Source: a virus
Direction: 5' to 3' (one strand)
Length of the DNA stretch: 49,704 bases
IMG/VR virus record: IMGVR_UViG_3300034522_000097
Coordinates: 1 to 49,704 of that record
The position numbers were made by a program, and so were the translations under genes. Shown here one piece after another: positions 14,547 through 23,055 of this stretch. Numbering within the stretch: position 1 is the first letter of the stretch; each line of letters begins with the position of its first letter. The notes beneath the pieces were generated by a model. It searched no databases. It was not told where the DNA came from and saw nothing but the letters and a program-made list of their open reading frames with translations.

Positions 14547-15514
14547 GCATTGCCCTGATGACCTTGACCTGGCAAACGGCGCTGCCGTTGAACCAGAAGG
14601 CTGCGCTGCTGGCCTTGTCGGACTGGGCCAATGACGAGGGGGCCAGCCTGCACCCATCGATCTACGCCTTGTCCGAGCGGCTGACTTGCAGTGAACGAAC
14701 CGCCCAGCGCTTGATCCGCGATCTGGAGGAGGGGCAGTGGATTGCAGTGGTCGGTAACCACAACGGTGGCCGGCCCGGTGCCACACGCAACTACCGCATC
14801 AACGTGCGCAAGCTGCGCGCCGAGGCTTTCCAGGAGGAAGAGCGCCGCGCTGAGGTCCGCCGCCAGCACCGGCACGTCAATGCTGGCAACACACCGGACC
14901 CATTCGAGACGGGTGACAAACCGAGCAAGACGGGTGACACCGGTGTCACGGGTGACAAATTGACAGGGGTGACAAATCAGGTAGAGACGGGTGACAAATC
15001 AGGTAGTAGACGGGTGACAAATCGTGCAGAGACGGGTGACACCGGTGTCACCCTAACCACCATAGAACCGTCAATAGAACCACCAAAGAACCACCAATGC
15101 GCGAGGACTGCGAAACCCGCAGTGGTCGGCAGGCCTGATGGTGTGACCGATCAGACCTGGGCCGATTGGCTGCAGCTGCGCAAGCGGCTAAAGGCCGAGG
15201 TGACGCTGACCGCCCTGGATGGCATTGCCCGAGAGGCCGCAAAGGCCGGCTACAGCCTGGAGGACGCGCTGATGACCTGCTGCGCCAACGGCTGGCGCGG
15301 CTTCCGCGCCGAGTGGGTGCACAGGGGAGTGCGGGGCCAAGCACCGCAGGAGACCGCCTACCAGCAGCAGATGCGGCAACGGGTCGCTGCGCTGACCCCG
15401 CGGTTTGCCGCACAAGGCCCGCAGCAGCATGCCGGCGATTTCTTCCGGGACCAGGCCATCGATGTCCCTGCCCACGAAGTGCCCGTTGCACGCCAGATCG
15501 GAGGTGTTCGATGA
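14543..15514 (+). CDS. Lambda O-like replication initiator
   Basis: A 323-residue protein. Residues 1-75 form a winged helix-turn-helix with the LNQKAALLALSDWANDEG start and LSERLTCSERTAQRLIRDLEE recognition region. A linker encoded by the iterons (repeats of ETGDK/VTNQ type) spans about residues 122-170. The C-terminal part begins near VTDQTWADWLQLRKR and would contact the helicase loader. The origin lies inside the gene, as in lambda O. It is followed by the P-like gene with an ATGA overlap. Confidence 0.85.
   Translation: MSIALMTLTWQTALPLNQKAALLALSDWANDEGASLHPSIYALSERLTCSERTAQRLIRDLEEGQWIAVVGNHNGGRPGATRNYRINVRKLRAEAFQEEERRAEVRRQHRHVNAGNTPDPFETGDKPSKTGDTGVTGDKLTGVTNQVETGDKSGSRRVTNRAETGDTGVTLTTIEPSIEPPKNHQCARTAKPAVVGRPDGVTDQTWADWLQLRKRLKAEVTLTALDGIAREAAKAGYSLEDALMTCCANGWRGFRAEWVHRGVRGQAPQETAYQQQMRQRVAALTPRFAAQGPQQHAGDFFRDQAIDVPAHEVPVARQIGGVR
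14908..15053. other. Origin of replication: seven iterons and two palindromes
   Basis: Seven copies of GACGGGTGACAMM or a close variant start near 14908, 14929, 14947, 14964, 14986, 15009 and 15031, about two helical turns apart. GGGTGACACCGGTGTCACCC (15034-15053) is a perfect 20-bp palindrome, and a close copy lies at about 14932-14951. A lower-GC stretch with repeated AGAACCACCAA follows to about 15100 and could be the unwinding element. Confidence 0.85.
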
Positions 15515-16008
15515 CCCAGCAGCAGACGACCAACCAGCACCGCGTGCTGCCCTTGCCGTGGGTGGAGAAGATTTTCGAGAAGCTGGGCGTGACCTACGGC
15601 CGCGACTTCCTGGCGCGCTGGGATGGCTTCGACGCGGATGCCATGGCAGCCGTCAAGTACGACTGGTGCATGGAGTTGGGGGGCTTCTTCGACAAGCCCG
15701 ATGCCATCGCCTACGGCCTGGCCCACCTGCCGGCCAAGTCGCCCAACGTGCTGGAGTTCCGCGACATCTGCCGGCGTGCACCGCAACCCGAACTCAAGAA
15801 GCTTCCCCGGCCTGTCCAGGACCCCCAGGCCGTTGCCGAGGTGGTGGGGGTCGTGAAGTCCAAGCTGACCAAGCTGCCGGCGGTCGACCCCAAGGGCTGG
15901 GCGCTGAAGCTCAAAGCCCGCCATGAGCGCGGCGAGAAGTTGGGCTCCCACCAGGTGCATGCCTACCGCCAGGCCCTGGGGTTGGATGGTCGCCAATCGT
16001 GGCAGTAA
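15511..16008 (+). CDS. Lambda P-like helicase loader
   Basis: A 165-residue protein similar to the replication-P group of betaproteobacterial phages. The diagnostic part is WVEKIFEKLGVTYGRDFLARW, then ELGGFFDKPDAIAYGLAHLP and SPNVLEFRDICRRAP. It should bring host DnaB helicase to the initiator at the origin. It starts within the stop of the O-like gene. Identification rests on position plus remembered similarity. Confidence 0.75.
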   Translation: MTQQQTTNQHRVLPLPWVEKIFEKLGVTYGRDFLARWDGFDADAMAAVKYDWCMELGGFFDKPDAIAYGLAHLPAKSPNVLEFRDICRRAPQPELKKLPRPVQDPQAVAEVVGVVKSKLTKLPAVDPKGWALKLKARHERGEKLGSHQVHAYRQALGLDGRQSWQ

Positions 16009-16034
16009 CGAAGAAAAAACAGGAGCAAAGAACA

Positions 16035-16511
16035 ATGATCACACTTACTCTTCCGTACCCTGTGAGCGCCAATCGCTACTGGCAAACCCGTGTCATCAAG
16101 CCCAAGGGCGGCAAGTTTCACCAGGCCATGACCTACGTGAGCGCCGAGGCCAAGGCCTTCAAGGAAAACGTACAGAAACTGGCCATGTCAGCAGGCGTGC
16201 GTGCCCCTATCACCGGCCGCGTGGCCATCGCCTACACGTTGCACCCGCATTGCCCCCAGGATGCCCACCGACGCGCCAAGCGTGATCCTGTCGGCTGGGA
16301 GGACACAGTGCAGTGCATGGACCTGGACAATGCCCAGAAGGTGCTGCTGGACAGCCTCAAGGGTGTCGTCATCGAGGACGACAAGTGGGTGCGCAAGATT
16401 TCGGCCGAGCGCGGCACCCCAGTGGATGGCGGCAAGCTGGTCGTGACCATCACGCCGCTGGCCCCGGCGATGGCCGAGCAGCAGCAGGGCGACTTGCTCG
16501 GGGGCCACTGA
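16035..16511 (+). CDS. rusA: RusA-family Holliday-junction resolvase
   Basis: A 158-residue protein with the RusA start LPYPVSANRYW and the acidic motif MDLDNAQKVLLDSLKG...IEDDKWV, which supplies the metal-binding Asp residues. It cuts four-way junctions made during recombination or replication. The start at 16035 has AGGAG upstream; the longer frame from 15999 would overlap the P-like gene. Confidence 0.93.
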   Translation: MITLTLPYPVSANRYWQTRVIKPKGGKFHQAMTYVSAEAKAFKENVQKLAMSAGVRAPITGRVAIAYTLHPHCPQDAHRRAKRDPVGWEDTVQCMDLDNAQKVLLDSLKGVVIEDDKWVRKISAERGTPVDGGKLVVTITPLAPAMAEQQQGDLLGGH

Positions 16512-16513
16512 CC

Positions 16514-16987
16514 ATGGGCCGCCTTGTTCTGACCAAAGGCCAAGACGGCAAGCTGCATGGCCTGGACCCTAAAGGCCAGCGTGCCTGGGACCGCTTCAAG
16601 GCCAAGCTGAAGTCGCTGGACTTCGGCGACACGCTGGGCTTCACCTTCTTCCTGCCTCGCGACCCGGTGAGCCACCGCAGCTTTTTTCGCAAGCTGCAGG
16701 TGCTGCTGGAGCGCACCGAGACCTTCACCGAGCTGGATACCCTGCGCGCCTGGCTGCTGCTGGGGGCCGGCTACTGCGACTACGTGCCCGGGCTGGATGG
16801 AAAACTGCGGGCTGTGCCCCGAAGCATGGCTTTTGACGCCATGGATCAGGCGGATTTCATGGAGCTGAACCGCAAGGTGGACGAGTTCCTCTACACCGAG
16901 CACGCCCTGAATGTGCTGTGGCCGGGGCTTGCCCACCAGCAGCAGTGGAGCTGCCTCACCAGCTTTCTGGAGGATCTGCGCCGATGA
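16514..16987 (+). CDS. DUF1367-like phage protein
   Basis: A 157-residue protein resembling the DUF1367 family. It has FRKLQVLLERTETFTELDTLRAWLL, then a Gly/Tyr turn, SMAFDAMDQADFMEL and a C-terminal FLEDLRR helix. The family is found in nin-type regions and has no established function. It starts 2 nt after the rusA stop. Confidence 0.7.
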   Translation: MGRLVLTKGQDGKLHGLDPKGQRAWDRFKAKLKSLDFGDTLGFTFFLPRDPVSHRSFFRKLQVLLERTETFTELDTLRAWLLLGAGYCDYVPGLDGKLRAVPRSMAFDAMDQADFMELNRKVDEFLYTEHALNVLWPGLAHQQQWSCLTSFLEDLRR

Positions 16988-17229
16988 CCTGCCAAGACTG
17001 CGCCCAAGCCCAGACCGCCAAGCACTGGGGCGGCTATCACGCTGACTGCCATGGCTGCCAGGTGCGATCCCTTGCCAGCGGCCCTGCCTACTTCTCGGCC
17101 GTGCAGGCCAACGCTATCACCGGCCAATACCGCGGCGCGCTGCAGGCGCTGTTTGGGGAAGGTTGGAAGCAGGCGCACGAAGAGGTGAAGGCCGAGCACG
17201 CGCGCCTGGCAGCCATGCCTGACCCCTGA
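16984..17229 (+). CDS. Small Cys-rich protein, 81 residues
   Basis: The N-terminal third has CQDCAQAQ followed by HADCHGCQVRSLA, a Cys/His set able to hold zinc. The remainder is helical. Proteins like this are common in nin-type regions. It is joined to the gene before it by ATGA. Function unknown. Confidence 0.75.
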   Translation: MTCQDCAQAQTAKHWGGYHADCHGCQVRSLASGPAYFSAVQANAITGQYRGALQALFGEGWKQAHEEVKAEHARLAAMPDP

Positions 17230-17306
17230 AAAGCAAAAGGCCCACCGAAGTGAGCCTCCTGCCGAGCTGTACGCCCTAGACACGCCACAGTTTACAGGAG
17301 CCATGC

Positions 17307-17828
17307 ATGAGCCTCAATACAGATCGACGCACCAGCCGACAAATCATTTGGGACGCCATCCAAGAGATGGCGGCCATGGGGCAGGCCATCACCCGCAAAA
17401 CCCTGCAAGAGGTGACGGGCCTGACCTATCACATCGTGGACGACCACGTTTCACGCTTCGTGGACGAGGATGGGACGCTGCGCCGGGTCGTGGATGGGGT
17501 GTTTGAGCTGGTGAAGGGCTACGACGCACCGCGGCCGGTGAGTGTCACGGACCTGGACGACGGGCAAACCATCATCGAAGTGGGCGACCAGGAGATGCGC
17601 CTGTGGCCGCGTGAGGTGCGCAAGGTGGCGATGCGGTTGGCCGGCGAGGCCCAGCAGCTGGCCACCATGCAGCTGCAGCACGATGTGGCGCTGGCCACCC
17701 AGGGGCTGCAGCTGGAATTCCGTGCAGTGCAGCGCGAAATGGCGGCGCGGATCAAGGAGCTGGAAGAGTCGAACCAGCGACTTCGAAAACAGGTGGCGGA
17801 ACGGCCAGCGCAGGTGGCGTTGCTCTGA
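17307..17828 (+). CDS. Winged-helix and coiled-coil protein, candidate late regulator
   Basis: A 173-residue protein. Residues about 10-70 look like a winged helix (SRQIIWDAIQEMAAMGQAIT, then LQEVTGLTYHIVDDHVSRFV). Residues about 115-165 form a coiled coil (AARIKELEESNQRLRKQVAE). CAGGAG lies six nt before the ATG at 17307. It is the last early gene before the terminase genes, where lambdoid phages carry the late regulator. Control of late genes through the CCCCGGCTRGGG motif is a hypothesis. Confidence 0.68.
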   Translation: MSLNTDRRTSRQIIWDAIQEMAAMGQAITRKTLQEVTGLTYHIVDDHVSRFVDEDGTLRRVVDGVFELVKGYDAPRPVSVTDLDDGQTIIEVGDQEMRLWPREVRKVAMRLAGEAQQLATMQLQHDVALATQGLQLEFRAVQREMAARIKELEESNQRLRKQVAERPAQVALL

Positions 17829-17835
17829 TCAATTA

Positions 17836-18144
17836 CTAGCGAGTATGCTGGTGCAGCTCCGCATCGAAGCGCCATGCTTGGTCCATGGTGTCCATGTAGT
17901 AAAGCCAGGCGCCATAAAGGACTGTCACCAGTGCAAGACCTTCAATTCCAAGCACTATCCAGAGGGGGGTTCCCTCAATAGGATTCGCTGTTGGTTGCCC
18001 GATGGATGAGACAACCGAAAAGATCAGGGCCCAAGCATAACCGCCGAACCCGTAAAGAAGCCCTTCAAGCATGTGCATAGGGCCTCTCCAACCTCGGAAT
18101 TTGTAAGCAATCCGTTCGGGCTCGAACAAAATACGTAAAAGCAT
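17836..18144 (-). CDS. Small membrane protein antisense to the early-late junction
   Basis: A 102-residue protein, not recognised, with two hydrophobic segments (near LLYGFGGYAWALIFSVV and LWIVLGIEGLALVTVLYGAWLYY). The start at 18144 is chosen because AAGGGGG lies upstream on the minus strand; longer frames lack support. It is encoded against the phage late direction and is less GC-rich, as expected for lysogenic cargo. A superinfection-exclusion role is possible but unproven. Confidence 0.7.
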   Translation of the reverse strand: MLLRILFEPERIAYKFRGWRGPMHMLEGLLYGFGGYAWALIFSVVSSIGQPTANPIEGTPLWIVLGIEGLALVTVLYGAWLYYMDTMDQAWRFDAELHQHTR

Positions 18145-18225
18145 GTGATATCCCCCTTGCATGCATTCTGTAGCACGCTCAGTGAATAAGGTGTTGTGGA
18201 AGCCAAACATGCTGGCCGTAAACAT

Positions 18226-18240
18226 CCCCCCGCTAGGGTT
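18226..18240 (+). promoter_or_regulatory. Late-region motif, copy A
   Basis: CCCCCCGCTAGGGTT, one of five related intergenic sites. It lies 35 nt before the small-terminase ATG. Confidence 0.55.
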
Positions 18241-18275
18241 CGTTTTGCTGGTGCACACCCGGAACACTCCGGGGC

Positions 18276-18986
18276 ATGGCAAAGAAAAGTCCACCAGCAC
18301 CCATTCCAGAGAGCCCGCCGGCAGGGGGCGCAGCCCCCGGCCCCGTGGCGGTGGACTGGGAGCGCATCGAGATTGACTTCCGCGCCGGGGTTAAAAGCCT
18401 GCGTGAGATTGCAGAGGGCTCCGGCACCAGTCACGTCAACATTTCCAAGCGCGCCAAGAAGTTGGGATGGGTGCGCGACCTCTCCACGAAGATCCAGGCC
18501 AAGGCCGACGAGCTGGTTAACGCAGCGTCGGTTAACACCCCTGTTAACAAAGCCAGCCCTGCTGCTGAGCGGGTGACGGTCGAGGCTGTAGCCAACAGCC
18601 AAGCCAGCATCCGCCTGGCACACCGTGCCGACATCGAGCGCACCCGCCGCCTGTGCATGCGCATGCTGGCCGAGCTGGAGCAGCAGAGCGCCGCGCCCGA
18701 GCTGCTGGGCGAGGTGGCCGTGATCCTGGCCAGCGTCCCGCCTGAGGAGATGACCAAAGCCCAGCGCGCGAAGCTGGCCGACGCCGCCGCCCGTGCGGGC
18801 TCGCTGCAGTCCCGCTCCAGCACCATGCGGTCCCTGTCCGAATCGCTCAAGAGCTTGGTTGCCCTGGAGCGCCAGGCCTATGGGATTAAGGAGGAGGCCG
18901 CGCCACCACCAGACCCTGGTGTGGCCTCTTTCTCGACCGCTGACCTTTTTGCGATGCGCGATGCGCTCAAGAAGGGAGTCGCATGA
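18276..18986 (+). CDS. Terminase small subunit
   Basis: A 236-residue protein. The helix-turn-helix near residues 30-60 (GVKSLREIAEGSGTSHVNISKRAKKLGW) should recognise the packaging site. A long helical middle mediates oligomerisation, and the C-terminal STADLFAMRDALKKG tail probably binds the large subunit. It overlaps the large-subunit start by 4 nt. Confidence 0.87.
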   Translation: MAKKSPPAPIPESPPAGGAAPGPVAVDWERIEIDFRAGVKSLREIAEGSGTSHVNISKRAKKLGWVRDLSTKIQAKADELVNAASVNTPVNKASPAAERVTVEAVANSQASIRLAHRADIERTRRLCMRMLAELEQQSAAPELLGEVAVILASVPPEEMTKAQRAKLADAAARAGSLQSRSSTMRSLSESLKSLVALERQAYGIKEEAAPPPDPGVASFSTADLFAMRDALKKGVA

Positions 18987-19726
18987 ACGTCGACAACCTC
19001 TCACCCGCCCAGCGCGAAGCCATGCTGGCCTCCATCGAGCTGGAGCTGTCCCGCCGCAAGATCGACAGCATGTACCCGGACACCGGGCCGCTGCGCCGCG
19101 AGCTGTACCCCAAGCACATGGAGTTTTTCAAGGCCGGCGCCACCTACCGCGAGCGCTGCGCAATGGCGGCCAACCGCGTGGGCAAGACCGAGGGCATGGG
19201 CGGCTACGAAACCGCGCTGCACCTGACCGGCCGTTACCCGGACTGGTGGGAAGGGCGCCGCTTTGACCGGCCCGTGCGCTTCTGGGCTGCTGGCAAGACC
19301 AACGAAACCACCCGCGACATCGTGCAGAACAAGCTGTTCGGCCCGGTGGTGGGCTCGGGCACGTCCAAGTGCTTCAGCGGCACCGGCCTGGTGTATGCCG
19401 ACTGCATCGAGCGCGTGGGCTGGAAGCAGGGCGTGACCGATCTGGCCGACACCGTGTACGTCAAGCACGTCAGCGGCAAGTTCTCCGAGCTGGGTCTGAA
19501 GTCCTACCAACAGGGCCGGGGCAGCTTTGAAGGCACCGAGCGCGACGGCATCTGGTTGGACGAGGAGCCGCCGCTGGAGGTCTACAGCGAGTGCCTGATC
19601 CGCACGGCCACCACCAACGGCATCGTGTACATCACCTTCACCCCCCTGGAGGGCACCACCGGCACGGTGATGATGTTCCTGGAGGGCGAGCAAGACGCCA
19701 AGGAGGAGCCGCTGTGCCTGCGGTAA
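18983..19726 (+). CDS. Terminase large subunit, N-terminal ATPase part (split gene)
   Basis: A 247-residue ATPase half of a terminase large subunit. Walker A is ANRVGKT at residues 63-69, Walker B with the catalytic acid is IWLDEEP (D193, E194), and coupling motif III is TFTP near 218-221. The frame stops at 19726, exactly where the nuclease half would begin. Normal large subunits are one chain of about 500-650 residues. The remainder is encoded in the -1 frame by 19714-20478. This may be a true two-chain motor, a frameshift product or a sequencing error. Confidence 0.88.
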   Translation: MNVDNLSPAQREAMLASIELELSRRKIDSMYPDTGPLRRELYPKHMEFFKAGATYRERCAMAANRVGKTEGMGGYETALHLTGRYPDWWEGRRFDRPVRFWAAGKTNETTRDIVQNKLFGPVVGSGTSKCFSGTGLVYADCIERVGWKQGVTDLADTVYVKHVSGKFSELGLKSYQQGRGSFEGTERDGIWLDEEPPLEVYSECLIRTATTNGIVYITFTPLEGTTGTVMMFLEGEQDAKEEPLCLR

Positions 19727-20478
19727 GCGCATTCCGTTACCTGGTGACCGCCGGCTGGGACGATGTGCCCCACCTGGACGAAAAGACCAAAAAGGAGCTG
19801 TGGGCCAGCTCGCCCCCGCATGAGCGCGAGGCTCGTGCCAAGGGCATCCCGACGCTGGGCAGTGGCCGCATCTTCCCCGTGGAAGAGAACAGCATCAAGG
19901 TGCCGGCGTTTGCCGTGCCGCCGCACTGGGCCCGCATCAACGGTATCGACTTCGGCTGGGACCACCCGACCGCGGCGGTGCAGCTGGCCTGGGACCGGGA
20001 CAACGACTGCATCTATGTGATCCAGGCTCACCGTCTGAGCCACGCCACCCCTGTGATCCATGCTTCCACCATCAAGCCCTGGGGCGACTGGGTGCCTACG
20101 GCCTGGCCGCACGACGGGGAGCAGCACGACAAGGGCTCTGGCGAGCAGCTGGCGCTGCAGTACGCCAAGGCTGGTTTGAAGATGCTCAAGCACCGCGCCA
20201 CGTTTGAAGATGGCTCCAACGGTGTGGAGGCCGGACTGATTGACATGCTGGATCGCATGCAGACCGGACGCTGGAAGGTCTTTGCGCACTTGGGCGACTG
20301 GTTTCAGGAGTTCAAGCTGTACCACCGCAAGGACGGCAAGGTCGTCAAGAAGCTGGACGACTTGATGAGCGCAAGCCGCTACGCCTTGATGATGAAGCGC
20401 AAGGCCATCACCAAACCGGCCCCCGTGCAGAAGATGGGCGGTGGCTGGGCGCCCTTAGACCGTGAAATTGGGTACTGA
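19714..20478 (+). CDS. Terminase large subunit, C-terminal nuclease part (split gene)
   Basis: A 254-residue protein carrying the RNase H-like nuclease half. Likely metal-binding acids are in INGIDFGWDHP, WPHDGEQHD and LDDLMSASRYA. It starts at GTG 19714 with AAGGAGGAG (19700-19708) five nt upstream, overlapping the end of the ATPase half by 13 nt. The ribosome site makes separate translation believable. Together the two halves equal one normal terminase. Confidence 0.82.
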   Translation: MPAVSAFRYLVTAGWDDVPHLDEKTKKELWASSPPHEREARAKGIPTLGSGRIFPVEENSIKVPAFAVPPHWARINGIDFGWDHPTAAVQLAWDRDNDCIYVIQAHRLSHATPVIHASTIKPWGDWVPTAWPHDGEQHDKGSGEQLALQYAKAGLKMLKHRATFEDGSNGVEAGLIDMLDRMQTGRWKVFAHLGDWFQEFKLYHRKDGKVVKKLDDLMSASRYALMMKRKAITKPAPVQKMGGGWAPLDREIGY

Positions 20479-20479
20479 C

Positions 20480-22687
20480 ATGCAAGCAACCGCTAACAAA
20501 GCAGGGGGCTTGCAGCCCCACGATGCGGGTGAACCTCCCGTGAATCACCAAGCCGAGTTTCTGGCATCGCTGCTGGCCAAGCGCCACGAAGCCATCCAGG
20601 GCCGCATGGGCACCGGCATTGAGACTGAGTGGACCGAGGACGAGGAGCACTACCAGGGCATCGATGATGCCAACCGGGCGTTCCAGACCAGCAACCAGCT
20701 GTACCGCAGCAAGCAGTCCATCGGAGCGGCGCCCAAGTCGGTAGGCCCCACCCGGTCGGTGGTGTTCCTGAACATCACCCGGCCCTATGTGGATGCGGCA
20801 AGCGCCCGGGTGGCCGACATGCTGCTGCCCACGGACGACCGCTCCTGGGAGATCAAGGCCACGCCCATCCCCAAGCTGAGCCCCGCTCTGATCGAGCAGT
20901 TGCGCGAAGCCATGGGCTTTGCCTATGACCAGAAGACCATGGAGGACTTTGTGGAGCGGCAGGTAGAGGCTGCCCAGGAAGCCGCCAAGAAGATGCAGCG
21001 GGAGATCGAGGACCGGCTGGTGGAATCGAACTGGCACGGTGAGGTGCGCCAGCTGATCGAGGACGCCGGACGCTGTGGCTCTGGCGTGCTCAAGGGACCG
21101 TTCCCTGTGCTGCGCACTGTCCGGATGCCGGCCAAAGACCCGGTCACTGGCATCATCAAGCAGGTCAAGCTTGAAGAGATCCGGGCGGCCAGCAAGCGCA
21201 TCGACTTCTGGAATTTCTTTCCTGACCCTGCCTGTGGCGAGAACATCCACAACGGCAGCTACACCTGGGAGCGCGACTACCTCGGCCGGCGCAAGCTGAT
21301 GGAGCTGCTCAAGGACGAGAGCTACGACCGTGAGGCCATCGCCAAGGCCCTCAAGGAAGGGCCCAACCGCACCCGCGAGGGCACGGAGGCCGTCTACATC
21401 CCGAACGACGACGAGTACGAAATGTGGATCTTCCATGGCCACTGCACCCGTGAGAAGCTGCAGGCCATGGGCGTGGACGTGGAGGACCTGGAGGACGAGC
21501 GCCTGCCGGCCATGGCAGTGCTGATCAATGACCGCATCATCAAGTTGACCCTGAGCCCGCTGGAGGATGGCGAGTTCCCCTACGACGTGCTGGCCTGGCA
21601 GCGCCGCCCTGGCATGCCCTGGGGGATGGGCATCAGTCGCCAGATCCGCACGGTGCAGCGCATGCTCAACGGTGCGGTGCGCGCCATGATGGACAACAGT
21701 GGCCTGTCGGCCAGCCCCCAGATTGTTTCGGGCAATGGGATTGTGCCGGTGGACGGCGACTGGACCTTGCGCCCGGGCAAGCACTGGCGTGCCGAATCCA
21801 ACAGTGATGTGGCCGATGTCACCAAGGCCTTCGCCACCTTCACCGTGGACAGCGTGCAGAACGAGCTGATGAACATCATCAACTTTGCACTGAAGATGGC
21901 CGAGGACACCACGGGCATGCCTGCCATGCTCCAGGGCATCCGCGGCGACGCGCCCAACACGTTGGGTGGCATGCAGATGCAGAACAACAACGCCACCAGC
22001 GTGATGCGCCGCCTGGCCAAGCGCTTTGACGACTACATGACGCGGCCACACATCCAGCGCTACTTCGACTGGATGATGGCCTACGCGGACGACGAGAGCA
22101 TCAAGGGGGACTTCCAGATCGATGTGCGTGCATCGTCGGCCCTGGTGGAGCGCGATGCCCAGCAGCAGTTCCTGACCACCTTGCTGACGGTGTCGGCCAA
22201 CCCCGCCTACGGCCTGGACCCCGAGCTGCTGGCCGAGGAACTGGTCAAGGGACAGCGTTTGGATGTGAAGAACTTCAAGCTGTCGCAGGAGAAGCGGCAG
22301 CAGTCCCAGGCGCCGGTGGACCCGACGCTGCAGGCCAAGGCCCTGTTGCTGGGGGCCCAGGCGATCAAGGCCAAAGCCGACGCCGAGCGTGCCCAAGCAC
22401 TGACCGTGGGCGCCCGGGTGGAGGCCCAGTACAGCGCTGTGCAAACGGCCCAGGTGATCGAGCAGATCCCCGGCACTGCCACCACGGCCGATGCGCTGCT
22501 GCGCTCTGCGGGCTCCAAGGACATGGATGCCGCCCCCATCGTGCCCCAGGCCAGTGGAGCAGGGGAGGTGTCACCGGTTGACGTGCCCACCAACACCAAC
22601 CCGTTGACGCCGGCCAATCCGGAAAGCCCCGCCGTAGGGCTGCAGGCCGGCATCGAGACGCAGGCGGACGACGGCGTGCGGTCCTAA
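20480..22687 (+). CDS. Portal protein (P22/Bcep22-like)
   Basis: A 735-residue portal protein of the large, P22-like type. Typical parts are the N-terminal ...EFLASLLAKRHEAI and the central PGMPWGMGISRQIRTVQRMLNG with AMMDNSGL. An Ala/Gln-rich C-terminal barrel helix (QAKALLLGAQAIKAKADAE) follows. It forms the ring through which DNA enters and leaves. The start at ATG 20480 is just after the terminase stop. The last 50 residues are Pro/Ala-rich and probably disordered. Confidence 0.88.
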   Translation: MQATANKAGGLQPHDAGEPPVNHQAEFLASLLAKRHEAIQGRMGTGIETEWTEDEEHYQGIDDANRAFQTSNQLYRSKQSIGAAPKSVGPTRSVVFLNITRPYVDAASARVADMLLPTDDRSWEIKATPIPKLSPALIEQLREAMGFAYDQKTMEDFVERQVEAAQEAAKKMQREIEDRLVESNWHGEVRQLIEDAGRCGSGVLKGPFPVLRTVRMPAKDPVTGIIKQVKLEEIRAASKRIDFWNFFPDPACGENIHNGSYTWERDYLGRRKLMELLKDESYDREAIAKALKEGPNRTREGTEAVYIPNDDEYEMWIFHGHCTREKLQAMGVDVEDLEDERLPAMAVLINDRIIKLTLSPLEDGEFPYDVLAWQRRPGMPWGMGISRQIRTVQRMLNGAVRAMMDNSGLSASPQIVSGNGIVPVDGDWTLRPGKHWRAESNSDVADVTKAFATFTVDSVQNELMNIINFALKMAEDTTGMPAMLQGIRGDAPNTLGGMQMQNNNATSVMRRLAKRFDDYMTRPHIQRYFDWMMAYADDESIKGDFQIDVRASSALVERDAQQQFLTTLLTVSANPAYGLDPELLAEELVKGQRLDVKNFKLSQEKRQQSQAPVDPTLQAKALLLGAQAIKAKADAERAQALTVGARVEAQYSAVQTAQVIEQIPGTATTADALLRSAGSKDMDAAPIVPQASGAGEVSPVDVPTNTNPLTPANPESPAVGLQAGIETQADDGVRS

Positions 22688-22708
22688 TCGACTTCGCCCA
22701 CCATCCAG

Positions 22709-22742
22709 CCCTCCCGGCGCAAGCCCGGAGGGTTTTGTTTTT
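22709..22742 (+). terminator. Terminator after the portal gene
   Basis: CCCTCC/GGAGGG arms (22709-22714 and 22727-22732) with a U-rich tail. A late-region motif follows at once. Confidence 0.75.
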
Positions 22743-22744
22743 GT

Positions 22745-22760
22745 CCCCCCGGCTGGGGAT
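22745..22760 (+). promoter_or_regulatory. Late-region motif, copy B
   Basis: CCCCCCGGCTGGGGAT directly after the portal terminator and 36 nt before the next ATG. Confidence 0.55.
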
Positions 22761-22795
22761 CGTGCTTTCTTGCGCAACGCGAAACACTGCAACCC

Positions 22796-23017
22796 ATGAC
22801 ACAGCAGCTGGACTTCACATCGCCAACCTGGCGGGCGCTGGCCGAACAGGCCGAAGCAGCGCTCAAGACGTTGCGCGAGAAGAACGACAGCGCGTCACTG
22901 GATGCCATTCGCACGGCTGAGCTGCGCGGTCGCATCGCTGTGTGGAAGGAGCTGCTGGCCTTGCCTGAGAAGTCAAACCCAGCAAACAGCGTCACCGTCG
23001 AGCCGCCTGGCTACTGA
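22796..23017 (+). CDS. Small helical head-region protein, 73 residues
   Basis: A short helical protein (WRALAEQAEAALKTLREKN, then AELRGRIAVWKELLAL) between portal and scaffold genes. Similar-sized helical proteins occur here in related podoviruses. It is the first gene after late motif B. Role unknown; a head assembly accessory is plausible. Confidence 0.72.
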   Translation: MTQQLDFTSPTWRALAEQAEAALKTLREKNDSASLDAIRTAELRGRIAVWKELLALPEKSNPANSVTVEPPGY

Positions 23018-23055
23018 CCGTGACACACCTTTGAAGAACGTAGGAGTGCAAGCGC

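Noticed and set aside
14908-15053. Short regular repeats as a CRISPR array
   Set aside because: Repeats are only about 13 bp, intervals are short and coding, and no cas gene is present. Replication iterons explain them better.
17228-17262. Hairpin-like stretch after the Cys-rich gene as a terminator
   Set aside because: Arms are short and imperfect with no U run.
19690-19730. Programmed -1 frameshift in the terminase gene
   Set aside because: No classical slippery heptamer was found near the junction, and the GTG with a strong ribosome site offers a simpler route. Not excluded.
20408-22444. A 678-residue minus-strand open frame
   Set aside because: It is the antisense of the portal gene with biased composition.
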